Source: Nitrospirota bacterium
GTDB lineage: Bacteria > Nitrospirota > Nitrospiria > Nitrospirales > Nitrospiraceae
Direction of reading: 5' to 3'
DNA: 62,984 nt
Assembly: GCA_018971525.1 (NCBI GenBank)
Contig: JAGXAR010000019.1
Span: forward strand, 1 to 62,984
The notes beneath the pieces are model-generated. The model made no database searches, had not been told where the DNA came from, and saw nothing but the letters and a program-made list of their open reading frames with translations. The translations under genes were made by a program, and so were the position numbers. Position 1 is the first letter of the stretch, and each line of letters opens with the position of its first letter. Of this stretch, positions 15,904-25,942 are shown one piece after another.

Positions 15904-17253
15904 TTAACTCACCGGAGGACGTTCTGCATACAAAGTCGTGGACGACGCATCGTAGATGGCAAGGGAGACCAGGTCTCCCGGTTGAGAGGATACCGTACTC
16001 TTGTCCCAGATGACGGTGATGTTGCCATCCGATTTTCCCATGCCCTGAGCGGAGGATCGTTTGGCATCCCCTTCGACCAGGACGGGGACTGTCGTCTTTA
16101 GATATTCCCTGTTCCGCTCGTAGGAAATGTTCCGTTGGAGGTCGAAGAGTCGCGTCACCCGTTCCGTCTTAACCGGCTCGGGAACATCGTCCGGAAGCTT
16201 GCGGGCGGCGATGGTGTTCTTTCGCTCAGAGTACTTGAAGATAAAGGCCGAGTGGAACCGTATTTCCTCAACAAGCCGGTACGTCTCGGCAAAATCCGCA
16301 TCGCTTTCCCCACAGAAACCGCCAATGATATCGGTGCTGAGGACGATGTCCGACCGCAGGGTGCGGATACGGTCAACCAAGGCACGATACTCTTTATTCG
16401 TATAGCTGCGATTCATCAAGCGAAGGATGCGGTCGCTGCCGGATTGAAGCGGCAAATGAATCTGCTTGCAGATGTTGGGATGGGTCACGACGGCGTCTAA
16501 TAATGAAGGTGGAAAATCTTTGGGGTGCGGGGACGTGAATCTCACGCGTTCGATGCCAGGCACGTCCGCGACGGCCGTGATCAATCGTGCAAAATCCCAG
16601 TCGCCGAAACGGTACGAATTGACGTTTTGCCCAAGGAGCGTGATCTGCTTGAATCCTTGCTCGGCGATTCGGCGAGCTTCCTGGACGATTCCTTCTGGGT
16701 CACGGGAGCGCTCACGTCCCCGGGTATAGGGGACCACACAGAAGCTGCAGAAGTTGTCGCAACCTCGCATGACGGCGATCCAGGCGTTTACCCCGTCGTT
16801 TCGGTCTGGGATCACATCGTGATAGGTTTCATATTCCGAGAGGTCGACCGCGAGTCCCTTCTGATCCAGCCCCTCTTCTTGCGAGAGCATCGCGTTGCGG
16901 ATCAACATCGGCAGTTGGCGATAGGCATCAGGGCCGGCGAGCACATCGACCAGCGGCTGAATGTCCGTCAGCTCCTCTTTCAGGTTTTGCGCCATACATC
17001 CCAGGACGCCCACGACCAATGGACGTTGGCGCTTGAGTTTCTTGAGCTCAGATAAATGTTTATAGACCTTATTGTGGGCATTCTCGCGAATCGCGCAGGT
17101 GTTCATCAGGATCACGTCTGCGCGCTCTCGCTCGTCGGTAAACACAAATCCATCCTGTTTCATAAGCGAGCGAACGAGTTCTGAGTCGTATTCGTTCATC
17201 TGACAGCCAAAAGTTTCAAGATGCACCTGAGTCGGTGTGGAATTGGGCATCAT
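15904..17253 (-). CDS. miaB: tRNA-2-methylthio-N6-dimethylallyladenosine synthase MiaB
   Basis: The 449-residue radical-SAM enzyme adds the 2-methylthio group to i6A37 of tRNAs reading UNN codons. The N-terminal UPF0004 domain has the auxiliary-cluster cysteines in FGCQMNEYDSE, NTCAIRENA and GVLGCMAQ. The radical-SAM motif C-x3-C-x2-C is CDNFCSFCVVPYTRGRE. GGFCGESDADF and a C-terminal TRAM region follow. Start at 17253 overlaps the mtaB stop as ATGA; ATG at 17250 is equally possible. The two paralogous methylthiotransferases form an operon. Confidence 0.95.
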   Translation of the reverse strand: MMPNSTPTQVHLETFGCQMNEYDSELVRSLMKQDGFVFTDERERADVILMNTCAIRENAHNKVYKHLSELKKLKRQRPLVVGVLGCMAQNLKEELTDIQPLVDVLAGPDAYRQLPMLIRNAMLSQEEGLDQKGLAVDLSEYETYHDVIPDRNDGVNAWIAVMRGCDNFCSFCVVPYTRGRERSRDPEGIVQEARRIAEQGFKQITLLGQNVNSYRFGDWDFARLITAVADVPGIERVRFTSPHPKDFPPSLLDAVVTHPNICKQIHLPLQSGSDRILRLMNRSYTNKEYRALVDRIRTLRSDIVLSTDIIGGFCGESDADFAETYRLVEEIRFHSAFIFKYSERKNTIAARKLPDDVPEPVKTERVTRLFDLQRNISYERNREYLKTTVPVLVEGDAKRSSAQGMGKSDGNITVIWDKSTVSSQPGDLVSLAIYDASSTTLYAERPPVS

Positions 17254-18584
17254 AGAACCGGCACCCTTCGCATAGGCTGATGCTCCACCGTCAGCTGACC
17301 CAATGCCCAACGATCTGATGCTCCTGTGATGCGCACCTCATTCAGGTGATTGGTGAGGTCGATTGTTGAGGGAACACCCACTTTCAAGAAGTTCGCTGTC
17401 ACCCCCAACCTGAACCCGTCCATTTCTCCTGACTCGAAGAGGACGGACACGGTGGATCCGATATACCGCTCGGCAAAGGCCAGGCGTTTAAGGCGGGACA
17501 GCTCGGCGAGTATTTTCGCACGCTCCCGAGCGACTGGGATTGGTACCTGGTCGGGCAACTTCGTTGCAGCGGTGCCAGGCCGTTGCGAATAGGTGAAGAC
17601 ATGGAGGTAGGAGAAGGGAAGCTCGCGCGCGATGCCCAGAGTTTGCCCGAATGCCTCCTCAGTTTCTCCGGGAAACCCGACCATGACATCAGTTCCCAGC
17701 CCGAGGTGAGGAATCGCCGACAGGGCCCGGTGGATCAGATGGATAAATTCTTCCACATTGTACGGACGATTCATGGCAGACAAGATGGTGTCGTCTCCGC
17801 TTTGCAGAGGGATGTGGAGATAGGGACAGAGCTTCGATGAGGAAGCCATTTGCTCTAAGAGAGCGTCTGTAATTGTGGTCGGTTCAATGGACGAAATCCT
17901 GATTCGCTCGAGTCCTTCAATGGTCTCCAATTGTGCGATCAAGCCGCCCAGATCCAGCTTGCCTTGGCGATACTGTCCGACGTTGACGCCAGTCAGGACG
18001 ATCTCTTTGTAGCCTCCTGCCACAAGGATCTCGGCCTCCCGGATCACGTCATCCCGGAGGCGACTGCGCTCATGCCCGCGCGCGAAGGGGATGAGACAGA
18101 AGCTGCACATCACGTTACAGCCGTCCTGGATCTTGAGGAGCGCTCTGGTTGAGTCTGGTTCGCCATATTCCGGTAGAGCGAAATCCTCTCGATCGATGGT
18201 GCGAGTATGGAGCACTTCCGGGTCCGGCTGCTTCTTCAGGGCATGGGGCGCGGGAAGAAATGACGGTAAGTCCCATTTGAATTGGTTGCCGACGATGAGA
18301 TCGATCCCGGGAATGGTCCGCAGCTCTTGAACGCCGGTCTGGGCGTAACAGCCGGTCACCGCCACAAAGGCATCGGGGGAATGTCTCAACGTCTTGCGGA
18401 TGACGTATCGGCAGGTCCGTTCTGCATCCTCTGTCACGGAGCAGGTGTTCACGACGAGCAAATCCGTCGGCTCACCGAACTCGACGACGCGGTAGCCATC
18501 ACGCTGCAAGCGGGCTGCGAGCACCGCTGTCTCAGCCTGGTTTAGGCGGCACCCGAGTGTATGGAGAGATGCACGTTTCATCAT
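17250..18584 (-). CDS. mtaB: tRNA ms2t6A methylthiotransferase MtaB
   Basis: The 444-residue paralogue of MiaB methylthiolates t6A37 in tRNAs reading ANN codons. It begins MMKRASLHTLGCRLNQAET, the L-G-C-[KR]-[LV]-N start typical of MtaB. The remaining cluster ligands are in VNTCSVTEDAE and VTGCYAQ, and the radical-SAM motif is CNVMCSFCLIPFARGHERS. The TRAM segment at the C-terminus is short. I use the ATG at 18584 (another ATG is at 18581). Sequence further upstream lacks similarity. It is coupled to miaB by a four-base overlap. Confidence 0.93.
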   Translation of the reverse strand: MMKRASLHTLGCRLNQAETAVLAARLQRDGYRVVEFGEPTDLLVVNTCSVTEDAERTCRYVIRKTLRHSPDAFVAVTGCYAQTGVQELRTIPGIDLIVGNQFKWDLPSFLPAPHALKKQPDPEVLHTRTIDREDFALPEYGEPDSTRALLKIQDGCNVMCSFCLIPFARGHERSRLRDDVIREAEILVAGGYKEIVLTGVNVGQYRQGKLDLGGLIAQLETIEGLERIRISSIEPTTITDALLEQMASSSKLCPYLHIPLQSGDDTILSAMNRPYNVEEFIHLIHRALSAIPHLGLGTDVMVGFPGETEEAFGQTLGIARELPFSYLHVFTYSQRPGTAATKLPDQVPIPVARERAKILAELSRLKRLAFAERYIGSTVSVLFESGEMDGFRLGVTANFLKVGVPSTIDLTNHLNEVRITGASDRWALGQLTVEHQPMRRVPVL

Positions 18585-18729
18585 CGTCGGGCCATTATAG
18601 GAAGATCCTTGCGATGGGAGCAAGGATCTGCGGCCGGTTCTTCATGGGGCTCGTTGTCCTTGGTTGAAGGGCATAAAAGGTCATGGTAGAATCCGCGAAC
18701 CGTGCCTGCCCCTTTATCGTGGGTCTGTC

Positions 18730-19143
18730 GTGACACCTTCGCAGCTGGCGGCTTCCATCTTCACGGTATCTCTTCTTCTCCTCCTCTTTCCTGGGTCCGG
18801 AGGGTGGACGAAGGAGACCCTTCCTCTTGAACCAGACATCGCGACAAGAATCGACGAGCACTACGACCACGAGGCACGGCTCTTCTTAATGTTGTATTCA
18901 CTCACCGGTAATGGCAAAGTCGATTACGTCACAGGCCGCCTGGTTCAGGAATATGCCCGAAGCAACTATGGAAATCCCGTCTATCAGACTGAGGCTTATC
19001 CTATGTTCTACTGGTGGAACCACACCATGTATAACGATCCGGAACAGGATGGCGTAAACGGTAACGAGCGGGTCTATCAAGAAGATGTGGAGTTCGATAT
19101 TTCTCGCTACAAACCCTGCAGTTTCAATGGACAACCCTGCTGA
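18730..19143 (+). CDS. Small secreted protein of unknown function
   Basis: From the GTG at 18730 the product has 137 residues: a signal peptide (TPSQLAASIFTVSLLLLLFP) and a mature acidic domain of about 110 residues rich in aromatic residues (YPMFYWWNHTMYNDPEQDG). It ends in RYKPCSFNGQPC with two cysteines that could form a disulfide. I recognise no family. Its composition is consistent with a periplasmic protein. The frame is open further upstream from a TTG at 18664, but the signal peptide points to the GTG. The ribosome site is weak. Confidence 0.65.
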   Translation: MTPSQLAASIFTVSLLLLLFPGSGGWTKETLPLEPDIATRIDEHYDHEARLFLMLYSLTGNGKVDYVTGRLVQEYARSNYGNPVYQTEAYPMFYWWNHTMYNDPEQDGVNGNERVYQEDVEFDISRYKPCSFNGQPC

Positions 19144-19297
19144 GCCTGCTTGATGCGGCGCTGCGCGGGGTGGTTCTCCAGCACCTCTTCGGCCTCATCC
19201 TCCTTCATATTGAAAGTTCGATCGATTTCGAGAATGTCCTGAGGCTTCCCTCCGTTCCGATGCTATGCTGCTTCCACATGCGCACTGAAACCACTTG

Positions 19298-20566
19298 ATG
19301 AAAACAGCATCGCTCATTCAGATCCTAGCGAACCGCCGGGTCGCCATCATGTTGCCTTTGGGTTTCGCCTCGGGGTTGCCGTTGGCCCTGACGGCCGGAA
19401 CACTTCAGGCCTGGCTGACGGTTGCAGGACTAGACTTGAAGACCATCGGGATTTTTACGCTCGTCGGTCTTCCCTACACACTGAAATTCTTGTGGGCTCC
19501 TTTGATGGATCGCCTGGTCCTTCCATGGCTGGGACGCCGGCGCGGATGGATGCTGGTGATGCAGCTTTGTGTTGCTCTCGGTTTGGCGGCTATGGCGGTG
19601 ATTGGCCCGGGCGAGCGTCCCGAGATACTCGGGGTCCTGGCTCTCGCGGTGGCCTTTTTCTCTGCCTCACTCGACATCGTCTTCGACGCCTACCGGACCG
19701 ATCTGCTCCTACGTGCTGAGCGGGGATTTGGGGCAGCTGTGTGGGTGAACGGCTATCGATTTGCTCTGTTGTTCGCGAGCGCAGGCGCCCTCTTGTTGGC
19801 CGACCATATCGGATGGCAAAACACCTACTTCCTGCTTGCCGCATTGATGGGGGCAGGAGTCATCACGATTCTCGTCAGTCCCGAACCCTCGGAGCCAAGT
19901 GACAGGCCGGCAAGCCTGGCCGAAGCGGTTGGTGGGCCGCTGAAAGAACTCTTCGCCCGCCCGGGGGTAGTGGGGCTCCTCGCCCTCATTATCTTGTACA
20001 AAATTGGAGACGCCGTTGCTGCCTCTCTTCAAACAGCGTTTCTCATCGGAGGGATGGGCTTCTCCGTCAGTGATGTCGGGTATGTGAAGGGCCTTGGGCT
20101 TGGGGCCACACTCATCGGCGCATTGGTAGGGGGCGTCGCAATGGCCAAGCTCGGGATGGTCCGGTCCTTACTGCTCTTTGGTCTCTTGCAAGCGGTCTCA
20201 AATCTCGGATTTATGTGGCTCGCGTGGATGGGAAAGAGTTACGTGGCGCTTACCACATCGATTCTTGTCGAGAATGTGACCGGTGGAATGGGTACCGCAG
20301 CGTTTGTCGCACTGATCATGTCGCTATGCGACCATCGGTATACGGCAACCCAGTTCGCGTTGCTCTCTTCCCTGGAAGCGCTCGGTCGCGTGTTCTCCGG
20401 TCGTCCGTCGGCCGATTTGGTCGAAATGGTCGGCTGGGCACAATTTTTCTTTTGGTCATTTCTGGCAGCTCTACCCGGTATTTGGTTGGTGTGGGCTCTC
20501 CGGGCGCAGTTGCATCAAGAAGCAGGTCGCGATGCGCAAGCAAGAGCCGGTACAGCCGATCTATGA
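19298..20566 (+). CDS. AmpG-like major facilitator superfamily permease
   Basis: The 422-residue protein has about 12 hydrophobic segments and the AmpG N-terminal signature: PLGFASGLPLALTAGTLQAW, LVGLPYTLKFLWAPLMDR and GRRRGWML. AmpG imports anhydromuropeptides for cell-wall recycling, so that is the likely substrate. The paralogous group also includes acetyl-CoA and siderophore carriers, which cannot be excluded. ATG at 19298 is preferred to the TTG one codon upstream. It converges with the small membrane protein gene and overlaps it by six bases. Confidence 0.85.
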   Translation: MKTASLIQILANRRVAIMLPLGFASGLPLALTAGTLQAWLTVAGLDLKTIGIFTLVGLPYTLKFLWAPLMDRLVLPWLGRRRGWMLVMQLCVALGLAAMAVIGPGERPEILGVLALAVAFFSASLDIVFDAYRTDLLLRAERGFGAAVWVNGYRFALLFASAGALLLADHIGWQNTYFLLAALMGAGVITILVSPEPSEPSDRPASLAEAVGGPLKELFARPGVVGLLALIILYKIGDAVAASLQTAFLIGGMGFSVSDVGYVKGLGLGATLIGALVGGVAMAKLGMVRSLLLFGLLQAVSNLGFMWLAWMGKSYVALTTSILVENVTGGMGTAAFVALIMSLCDHRYTATQFALLSSLEALGRVFSGRPSADLVEMVGWAQFFFWSFLAALPGIWLVWALRAQLHQEAGRDAQARAGTADL

Positions 20567-20857
20567 CGACTGTATGCGGCGCTGGAGGAACAAGACAAAC
20601 AGCATTAGCGTCGGAAGGGGCGCCAGGACGAAGGGGATGAGCCAGACCCATACATTCTTCCCGCGCATGCGGGTTTGATCGATCATCCAGACAAAGACCC
20701 ACGCAATCAAGCCGACATAGTTGAGGGCCATCCAGCGCGTTGTATGAATCTTGAGGCCGCTTGTGCTGTCCGGAGCTGCGTTGAGGAGAAAGACTCCCAG
20801 CATGAGCACAAAAAAACCCAACAAAGCTGCGACAAGACGTTTGCTCCAGACAAACAT
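20561..20857 (-). CDS. Small three-helix membrane protein
   Basis: The 98-residue product contains three hydrophobic segments: LVAALLGFFVLMLGVFLLNA, YVGLIAWVFVWMI and VWVWLIPFVLAPLPTLMLFV. Short basic loops (KRLV, TRMRGKN, QRRIQ) separate or flank them. The positive-inside rule suggests the N-terminus and the middle loop are cytoplasmic. I recognise no family. It is convergent with the AmpG-like gene. Confidence 0.65.
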   Translation of the reverse strand: MFVWSKRLVAALLGFFVLMLGVFLLNAAPDSTSGLKIHTTRWMALNYVGLIAWVFVWMIDQTRMRGKNVWVWLIPFVLAPLPTLMLFVLFLQRRIQSS

Positions 20858-21022
20858 GATGATCCTCCTGATACAGGCAATGTAAACAGCATAATTGCCG
20901 CGACAGACCTGTCGGGCGTAGGCTAATCATGCGCCTATCGTTTGTCAAAGGGGGCTGTGTGCCTCCGCTTTGATTCGGTCTCTCGCGACGCCGGTCCACC
21001 AATAATCAATGTAGGGGCCTGT

Positions 21023-21394
21023 ATGAGCCTCCTGAGGTTGAGTCTGGTAGTGACGGCATTGGCCGTGTGTGTCGTGCTAGCACTGACGAATCCCACCACG
21101 GATCAATATCTGACCTTCGTCCAAGGCGAACTGGCCAAGGCCATGGATCGAATGGATCAATCCACGCCGGAACGGGAGGGAGCGGTGGTTAGAAATATCT
21201 TTCGAAGACATAGCCAGGAGTTGCTCAATAGCATGGTGCGGCCTCACACCGTTCGTCAAAATTGGGGGATCCTCAGCCGGTTTGAAACAAGGGTGCTGGG
21301 TACTCGGGTTGTGGTTATCGGCATCTGCAATCGGTTCATTCCCGTTGAGGGAGTGGATGAAGCCATTCTGACCCTCGGCCGGCGCGTATTTTAG
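21023..21394 (+). CDS. Small membrane-anchored protein, DUF4359-like
   Basis: The 123-residue protein begins with an uncleaved or cleavable hydrophobic helix (MSLLRLSLVVTALAVCVVLA) followed by LTNPTTDQYLTFVQGELAKA, which resembles the NP-x-x-x-x-Y start of DUF4359 proteins. The middle is basic (VVRNIFRRHSQELL), and the C-terminus ends GVDEAILTLGRRVF after two beta-like strands. Function unknown. The ATG at 21023 is chosen because the helix begins there; the upstream frame has no such character. A 330-base regulatory region for nrdJ follows. Confidence 0.6.
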   Translation: MSLLRLSLVVTALAVCVVLALTNPTTDQYLTFVQGELAKAMDRMDQSTPEREGAVVRNIFRRHSQELLNSMVRPHTVRQNWGILSRFETRVLGTRVVVIGICNRFIPVEGVDEAILTLGRRVF

Positions 21395-21541
21395 TTTTTT
21401 ATTCGTGGGGATTCCTCTCATGTTCAAATAAGGTCTGTTAGCGATCAAAACTCTGTGGATAAGTCGGTCTAAATTCCTGTGAGATGGCTATTCGCAGTCG
21501 TTTTCAGTTATCCACAGGCTTTCCTCCATTTCCCCAGCCAA

Positions 21542-21589
21542 CCACTACATTTAGTATTGACAATTTTTCACGATAGCTATATGTAGTTG
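21542..21589 (+). promoter_or_regulatory. nrdJ promoter flanked by two NrdR boxes
   Basis: A sigma70-type promoter reads TTGACA (21557-21562), 17 bases, TATATG (21580-21585). Two 16-bp sites match the NrdR-box core C-W-A-t-A-T-a-T-W-G. Box 1 is 21542-21557 (core CTACATTTAG), just upstream of and touching the -35. Box 2 is 21574-21589 (core CTATATGTAG), over the -10. Their centres are 32 bp apart, about three helical turns, as is usual for paired NrdR boxes. This predicts repression of nrdJ by NrdR with ATP/dATP. The leader of about 140 bases has a small CTTAGAgcacTCTAAG hairpin and no recognised riboswitch. Confidence 0.8.
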
Positions 21590-21731
21590 CTCCTCGGGTG
21601 GTTTGATCGGTCAAGCCGCCAAACTTAGAGCACTCTAAGCACATCGACCGTATCGATATTGAAGCCTGATTGTTTCTATTTGGGATCGAGAGCAGTCTCA
21701 CACCAACCACGCAGACTGGGGAGGGGAAATC

Positions 21732-24700
21732 GTGAGAATAGAACGCCGATTTACACGTCGCGGACAAAGTCCCTATGAAGGCCTGCCGTTCGTGAAACGT
21801 TCGTCGGAAATTCGTAATCCCGACGGATCGACCGTGTTCAAGTTGGACAATATCGATATTCCCGAGCCATGGTCCCAGCTCGCGATCGATATTCTTGCGC
21901 AGAAATACTTCAGGAAAGCCGGAGTGCCGCAGCGGGATGAGCAGGGGAATCCGATCATCGGACCAGACGGCAAGCCGCAGTTGGGGGGAGAGCGTGACTC
22001 CCGACAAGTGTTTGAACGGCTCGCCGGTTGTTGGACAGCCTGGGGGAAAAACTTCGGCTATTTCAAGACTCCGGAAGATACGGATGCCTTCCATGATGAG
22101 CTCTGTTACATGCTTGCGCATCAAATGGCCGCACCCAATTCTCCCCAGTGGTTTAACACGGGACTTCATCACGCCTATGGGCTCTCAGGGCCTGCGCAGG
22201 GACATTATTACGTCGATCCTAAGACCCGCGAAGTCGTCAAAGCCACCAACGCATTTGAGCATCCGCAACCGCACGCCTGCTTCATTCAATCCATTGAAGA
22301 CGACTTGGTCAACGAGGGTGGCATCATGGATCTTTGGGTGCGAGAAGCGCGCCTGTTCAAGTACGGATCAGGGACCGGGACCAACTTTTCCAAGCTTCGC
22401 GGCGATGCAGAACCGTTGTCCGGCGGCGGCCGCTCGTCAGGATTGATGTCTTTTCTTCGCATCGGCGATCGAGCGGCCGGCGCCATTAAGTCCGGCGGAA
22501 CGACCAGACGGGCTGCCAAAATGGTCTGTCTCGATTTGGATCACCCCGACATTGAAGAATTTATCAACTGGAAGGTGGTGGAAGAGCAAAAAGTCGCCGC
22601 CATGGTAACCGGCTCAAAAATCTGTGCACAGCGCCTCAACGCCGTCCTCAAGGCCTGCCACGTCGTCGATGGCGCCGGTCAGATGAAAATCGAGATCGAT
22701 GCCAAGCAGAATCCGATCCTCAGGGAAGCCCTGGCCGCCGCTCGGCGGGATGCGGTTCCAGAAGCCTACATTCAGCGGATGTTTTCCTATGCACAGCAAG
22801 GGTTCACGCATTTTGTGTTTCACGAGTACGACACGAATTGGGACGGCAAGGCCTACCAAACGGTGTCCGGCCAGAACTCAAACAATAGCGTGCGCATTCC
22901 CAACGAATTTTTCGCGATGTTGGAGGCGGACGGGGATTGGCAACTCAAGCGACGGATCGACGGCAAGGTCTCCAAGACCATCAAGGCGCGGGACCTGTGG
23001 GATCAGATTGCTTGGGCCGCCTGGATTTGCGCGGATCCAGGCACGCAATACGACACCACCATCAATGAATGGCACACCTGTCCGGAGGATGGGCGGATCA
23101 ATGCCTCCAATCCTTGCTCCGAATACATGTTCCTCGACGATACGGCGTGCAATTTGGCTTCGCTCAACCTCGCCCAATTCTTCTCGACCGACGCCCAATT
23201 TGAGCTGGAGAATTTCCGCCACGCTGTGCGCCTCTGGACGATTGTTCTGGAGATCAGCGTACTCATGGCGTCGTTTCCCAGCCGTTCCATTGCCGAGAAG
23301 AGTTTTGAGTTCCGAACGCTGGGGCTTGGCTATGCCAATTTGGGTACGGTGCTGATGCGGCAAGGCATTCCCTATGATTCTCCCAAAGCACTGGCGATCT
23401 GCGGAGCCCTTACCGCTCTCATGACCGGCGAGGCCTATGGCACATCGGCTGAAATGGCCGCAGAGCTGTGGCCCTTCGCAGGCTATGCCAAAAACCGTGA
23501 GGCCATGTTGCGCGTTATCCGTAATCACCGGCGAGCTGCGTACAATGCCGCTCCGGAAGAATATGAAGATTTGACGACTACACCGATAGGGATCCAGCCG
23601 GAGCATTGTCCTCCCGAGTTGCTCGTGGCAGCACGTCGGGCCTGGGACCGTGCCCTCGAATTGGGAACGGCCTACGGGTATCGCAATGCGCAGGTCACGG
23701 TGATCGCTCCTACTGGCACGATCGGACTCGTGATGGATTGCGATACGACGGGCATCGAACCGGATTTCGCGCTTGTCAAATTCAAGAAATTGGCCGGCGG
23801 AGGCTATTTCAAGATCATCAATCAAAGCATACCCGCGGCACTCAGAGCCTTGGAGTATACCGAGTCTCAGATTCAGGACATCGTGAACTATTGTGTTGGC
23901 CGGCAAACCTTGCAGGCCGCACCATTCATTAACCATGAGAGCCTGAGGCAGAAGGGGTTCGACGACGCTGCACTCGCACGTATGGAAAGCGGTTTGGCCC
24001 AGGCCTTCGAGATCCAATTTACGTTTAATAAGTATGCGCTGGGTGAGGACTTCTGCCGAGAGAAGTTGGGATTCACCGACGCGCAATTGAGTGAATCCAA
24101 CTTCAACATGCTGAAAGCGCTGGGATTCACACAGGAAGAAATCGCCGCGGCCAATGATTATTGTTGCGGCACCATGACGGTGGAAGGGGCCCCACATCTC
24201 AAAGCCGAGCACCTTCCCATCTTCGATTGTGCCAACCGCTGTGGCCGGATCGGTCAGCGGTACATCGCCGTTGATGCGCATATCCGCATGATGGCGGCGG
24301 CACAACCGTTCATCAGCGGCGCCATCAGCAAAACAATCAACATGCCGGCCGATGCGACGCTGGAAGAGGTCAAGTCATCGTATCTCTTTGCCTGGAAGAG
24401 TATGGTCAAGGCCGTGGCTCTGTATCGCGACGGCTCGAAGTTGAGCCAACCCTTGTCGGCCTCGACGGACAGCGGCAAGACCATCGAAGCTTCGTCCGAA
24501 ATATTGTCGATTGCAGAAAAGGTGACGGAGCGAGTGTTGGTGCGGTACCTGGCAAAGCGCCGACCGCTCCCGGCCAGACGCAATGGCTACACCCAGAAGG
24601 CCGTCGTCGGAGGGCACAAGCTCTACCTACGCACGGGTGATTATGAAGACGGTACCCTTGGAGAAATCTTCCTCGACATGCACAAGGAAGGGGCCGCGTT

Positions 24701-25271
24701 CCGCAGCCTGATGAACTGTTTTGCCATTGCCATTTCACTCGGTCTCCAACATGGCGTCCCGCTGGAGGAGTTCGTCGAAGCATTCGTGTTTACCCGCTTC
24801 GAACCGAACGGGCCGGTCAAATTGAACGACCGAATCAAAATGTCCACCTCGATCATCGATTACATTTTCCGGGAGCTTGCGGTGACCTACCTTGACCGCT
24901 ATGACTTGGCACAGGTCCAGGAAGAAGATCTTCGAATGGACTCCGTCAAGAAGGACGAGCAAGATCCGGAATGCGTCGAAGAAGAGGCCACTCCTGAAAC
25001 CTTGGCTTCGGCATCGATCAGTACGGAAATGTTCCCCGCACGACGCGGGGCAATCCCGCGTCATAAGGGCAATGGCCATGGAAACGGCCACAGCAATATG
25101 GCGCACACAGTGGAATTGAAACGTGAAACGCTGACCTTGACCGCCATCCAAATGGCCCGCCAAAAGGGCTATGAGGGGGATCCCTGTTCCGAGTGTAAAC
25201 AGTTCACCATGGTCCGGAACGGGACCTGCCTCAAGTGTGAAACGTGCGGCACGACGAGCGGCTGTTCGTAG
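21732..25271 (+). CDS. nrdJ: Vitamin B12-dependent class II ribonucleotide reductase NrdJ
   Basis: The 1179-residue enzyme makes deoxyribonucleotides using adenosylcobalamin and needs neither oxygen nor a second radical subunit. The catalytic barrel includes the [20 protein letters not shown] segment (active-site Cys and Glu), [13 protein letters not shown], and [20 protein letters not shown]. The extended C-terminal region (from about residue 940) contains a [20 protein letters not shown] module of the TSCPD type. The last 30 residues carry cysteine pairs (CSECKQF, CLKCETC, CS) that serve as the redox tail. The GTG start at 21732 has GGGGAGGGGAAATC before it. Expression is predicted to be under NrdR control. 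Confidence 0.95.
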   Translation: MRIERRFTRRGQSPYEGLPFVKRSSEIRNPDGSTVFKLDNIDIPEPWSQLAIDILAQKYFRKAGVPQRDEQGNPIIGPDGKPQLGGERDSRQVFERLAGCWTAWGKNFGYFKTPEDTDAFHDELCYMLAHQMAAPNSPQWFNTGLHHAYGLSGPAQGHYYVDPKTREVVKATNAFEHPQPHACFIQSIEDDLVNEGGIMDLWVREARLFKYGSGTGTNFSKLRGDAEPLSGGGRSSGLMSFLRIGDRAAGAIKSGGTTRRAAKMVCLDLDHPDIEEFINWKVVEEQKVAAMVTGSKICAQRLNAVLKACHVVDGAGQMKIEIDAKQNPILREALAAARRDAVPEAYIQRMFSYAQQGFTHFVFHEYDTNWDGKAYQTVSGQNSNNSVRIPNEFFAMLEADGDWQLKRRIDGKVSKTIKARDLWDQIAWAAWICADPGTQYDTTINEWHTCPEDGRINASNPCSEYMFLDDTACNLASLNLAQFFSTDAQFELENFRHAVRLWTIVLEISVLMASFPSRSIAEKSFEFRTLGLGYANLGTVLMRQGIPYDSPKALAICGALTALMTGEAYGTSAEMAAELWPFAGYAKNREAMLRVIRNHRRAAYNAAPEEYEDLTTTPIGIQPEHCPPELLVAARRAWDRALELGTAYGYRNAQVTVIAPTGTIGLVMDCDTTGIEPDFALVKFKKLAGGGYFKIINQSIPAALRALEYTESQIQDIVNYCVGRQTLQAAPFINHESLRQKGFDDAALARMESGLAQAFEIQFTFNKYALGEDFCREKLGFTDAQLSESNFNMLKALGFTQEEIAAANDYCCGTMTVEGAPHLKAEHLPIFDCANRCGRIGQRYIAVDAHIRMMAAAQPFISGAISKTINMPADATLEEVKSSYLFAWKSMVKAVALYRDGSKLSQPLSASTDSGKTIEASSEILSIAEKVTERVLVRYLAKRRPLPARRNGYTQKAVVGGHKLYLRTGDYEDGTLGEIFLDMHKEGAAFRSLMNCFAIAISLGLQHGVPLEEFVEAFVFTRFEPNGPVKLNDRIKMSTSIIDYIFRELAVTYLDRYDLAQVQEEDLRMDSVKKDEQDPECVEEEATPETLASASISTEMFPARRGAIPRHKGNGHGNGHSNMAHTVELKRETLTLTAIQMARQKGYEGDPCSECKQFTMVRNGTCLKCETCGTTSGCS

Positions 25272-25453
25272 GAGAACTGCAGATCGGAAATAAGACCATC
25301 CCTGTGAAGTGCAGCCTTTGCGGTTGGCATTATGAGAGAAAGACCATAATGACCGCTTCTCTTATGGGATCAGGAACCCGTTCGGATTGTCCCAATCCTA
25401 AATGTGCCTCAAAAGGATTTAACCCACTCTTTGTTGAAAAACGAAATTCGTGA
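25244..25453 (+). CDS. Small cysteine-rich protein, possible zinc ribbon
   Basis: The frame of up to 69 residues has [14 protein letters not shown] and, 23 residues on, [11 protein letters not shown], which together could ligate one zinc ion. The start is unclear: GTG at 25244 lies within the end of nrdJ, and GTG at 25304 would give 49 residues, with no good ribosome site for either. A GGAG occurs after the nrdJ stop but precedes no standard start codon. It might be translated by read-on from nrdJ. No family recognised. Confidence 0.35.
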   Translation: MRHDERLFVGELQIGNKTIPVKCSLCGWHYERKTIMTASLMGSGTRSDCPNPKCASKGFNPLFVEKRNS

Positions 25454-25468
25454 CCAGATTGTTCTTAA

Positions 25469-25879
25469 ATGAGTACAACACTTCGGGAACAGGGTATTGA
25501 GACAGTCCACGATCAGGTCGTCAGTCTGGTCGCGCAGCGATGGGCCAAGGCCTTTCGTTGTAAGGTCACGATCCATACCAGTCTTGAGCAAAACCCTTGG
25601 GCTGATCCTCAGCAGCAATGCGATATCGTCGGGTGGCATGTAAGCTCAGCCGGCAATACTACGATGGAATGGATGGCTGAGGTGGAAACCGACGATTCGA
25701 TCAGAGATGCCGCAACCGTTTCAGAGTGGAAACAGGCGGTCGTGCGCGGGATTCCATTCTATCTACTCGTTCCACGCGGACTCAAAGAGTCGGCACAGAA
25801 GTTGGCAGTGGACGCCTTGGTCCCCGTTAGCGGCATTTACGAGTATACGTTTGTGAAAGATCTATGTCAGGTGCTCTAG
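25469..25879 (+). CDS. Uncharacterised protein, possible restriction-endonuclease-like fold
   Basis: The 136-residue protein contains QCDIVGWHV, 16 residues, then EWMAEVETDDSIRDA and ATVSEWKQAVVRGIPFYLLV. The spacing Asp, strand, Glu-x-Glu, strand plus a downstream Trp-Lys helix resembles PD-(D/E)xK-like proteins whose lysine is replaced, so it could be a nuclease-fold protein. This is an inference from pattern only. The start ATG at 25469 lacks an obvious ribosome site. It sits between nrdJ and an equally unknown gene. Confidence 0.6.
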   Translation: MSTTLREQGIETVHDQVVSLVAQRWAKAFRCKVTIHTSLEQNPWADPQQQCDIVGWHVSSAGNTTMEWMAEVETDDSIRDAATVSEWKQAVVRGIPFYLLVPRGLKESAQKLAVDALVPVSGIYEYTFVKDLCQVL

Positions 25880-25942
25880 CCTGTAGCCTACTCAACGAGT
25901 CGGAGGGCTGCTTTGTCCGGCTTTTCCAGCGATGGAGATGAG

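Noticed and set aside
19107-19208. Possible 33-residue minus-strand gene between the secreted protein and the AmpG-like gene
   Set aside because: It overlaps the end of a better-supported gene and has a poor ribosome site, though the frame without a start runs a little longer (IDRTFNMKEDEAEEVLENHP).
21590-21731. Cobalamin riboswitch in the nrdJ leader
   Set aside because: A B12-dependent enzyme made this worth checking, but there is no B12 box or matching stems in the 140-base leader. Only a six-bp hairpin was found.
22878-24305. Long antisense open frame inside nrdJ
   Set aside because: It is opposite conserved catalytic codons of nrdJ and follows from their base composition; no ribosome site or family match.
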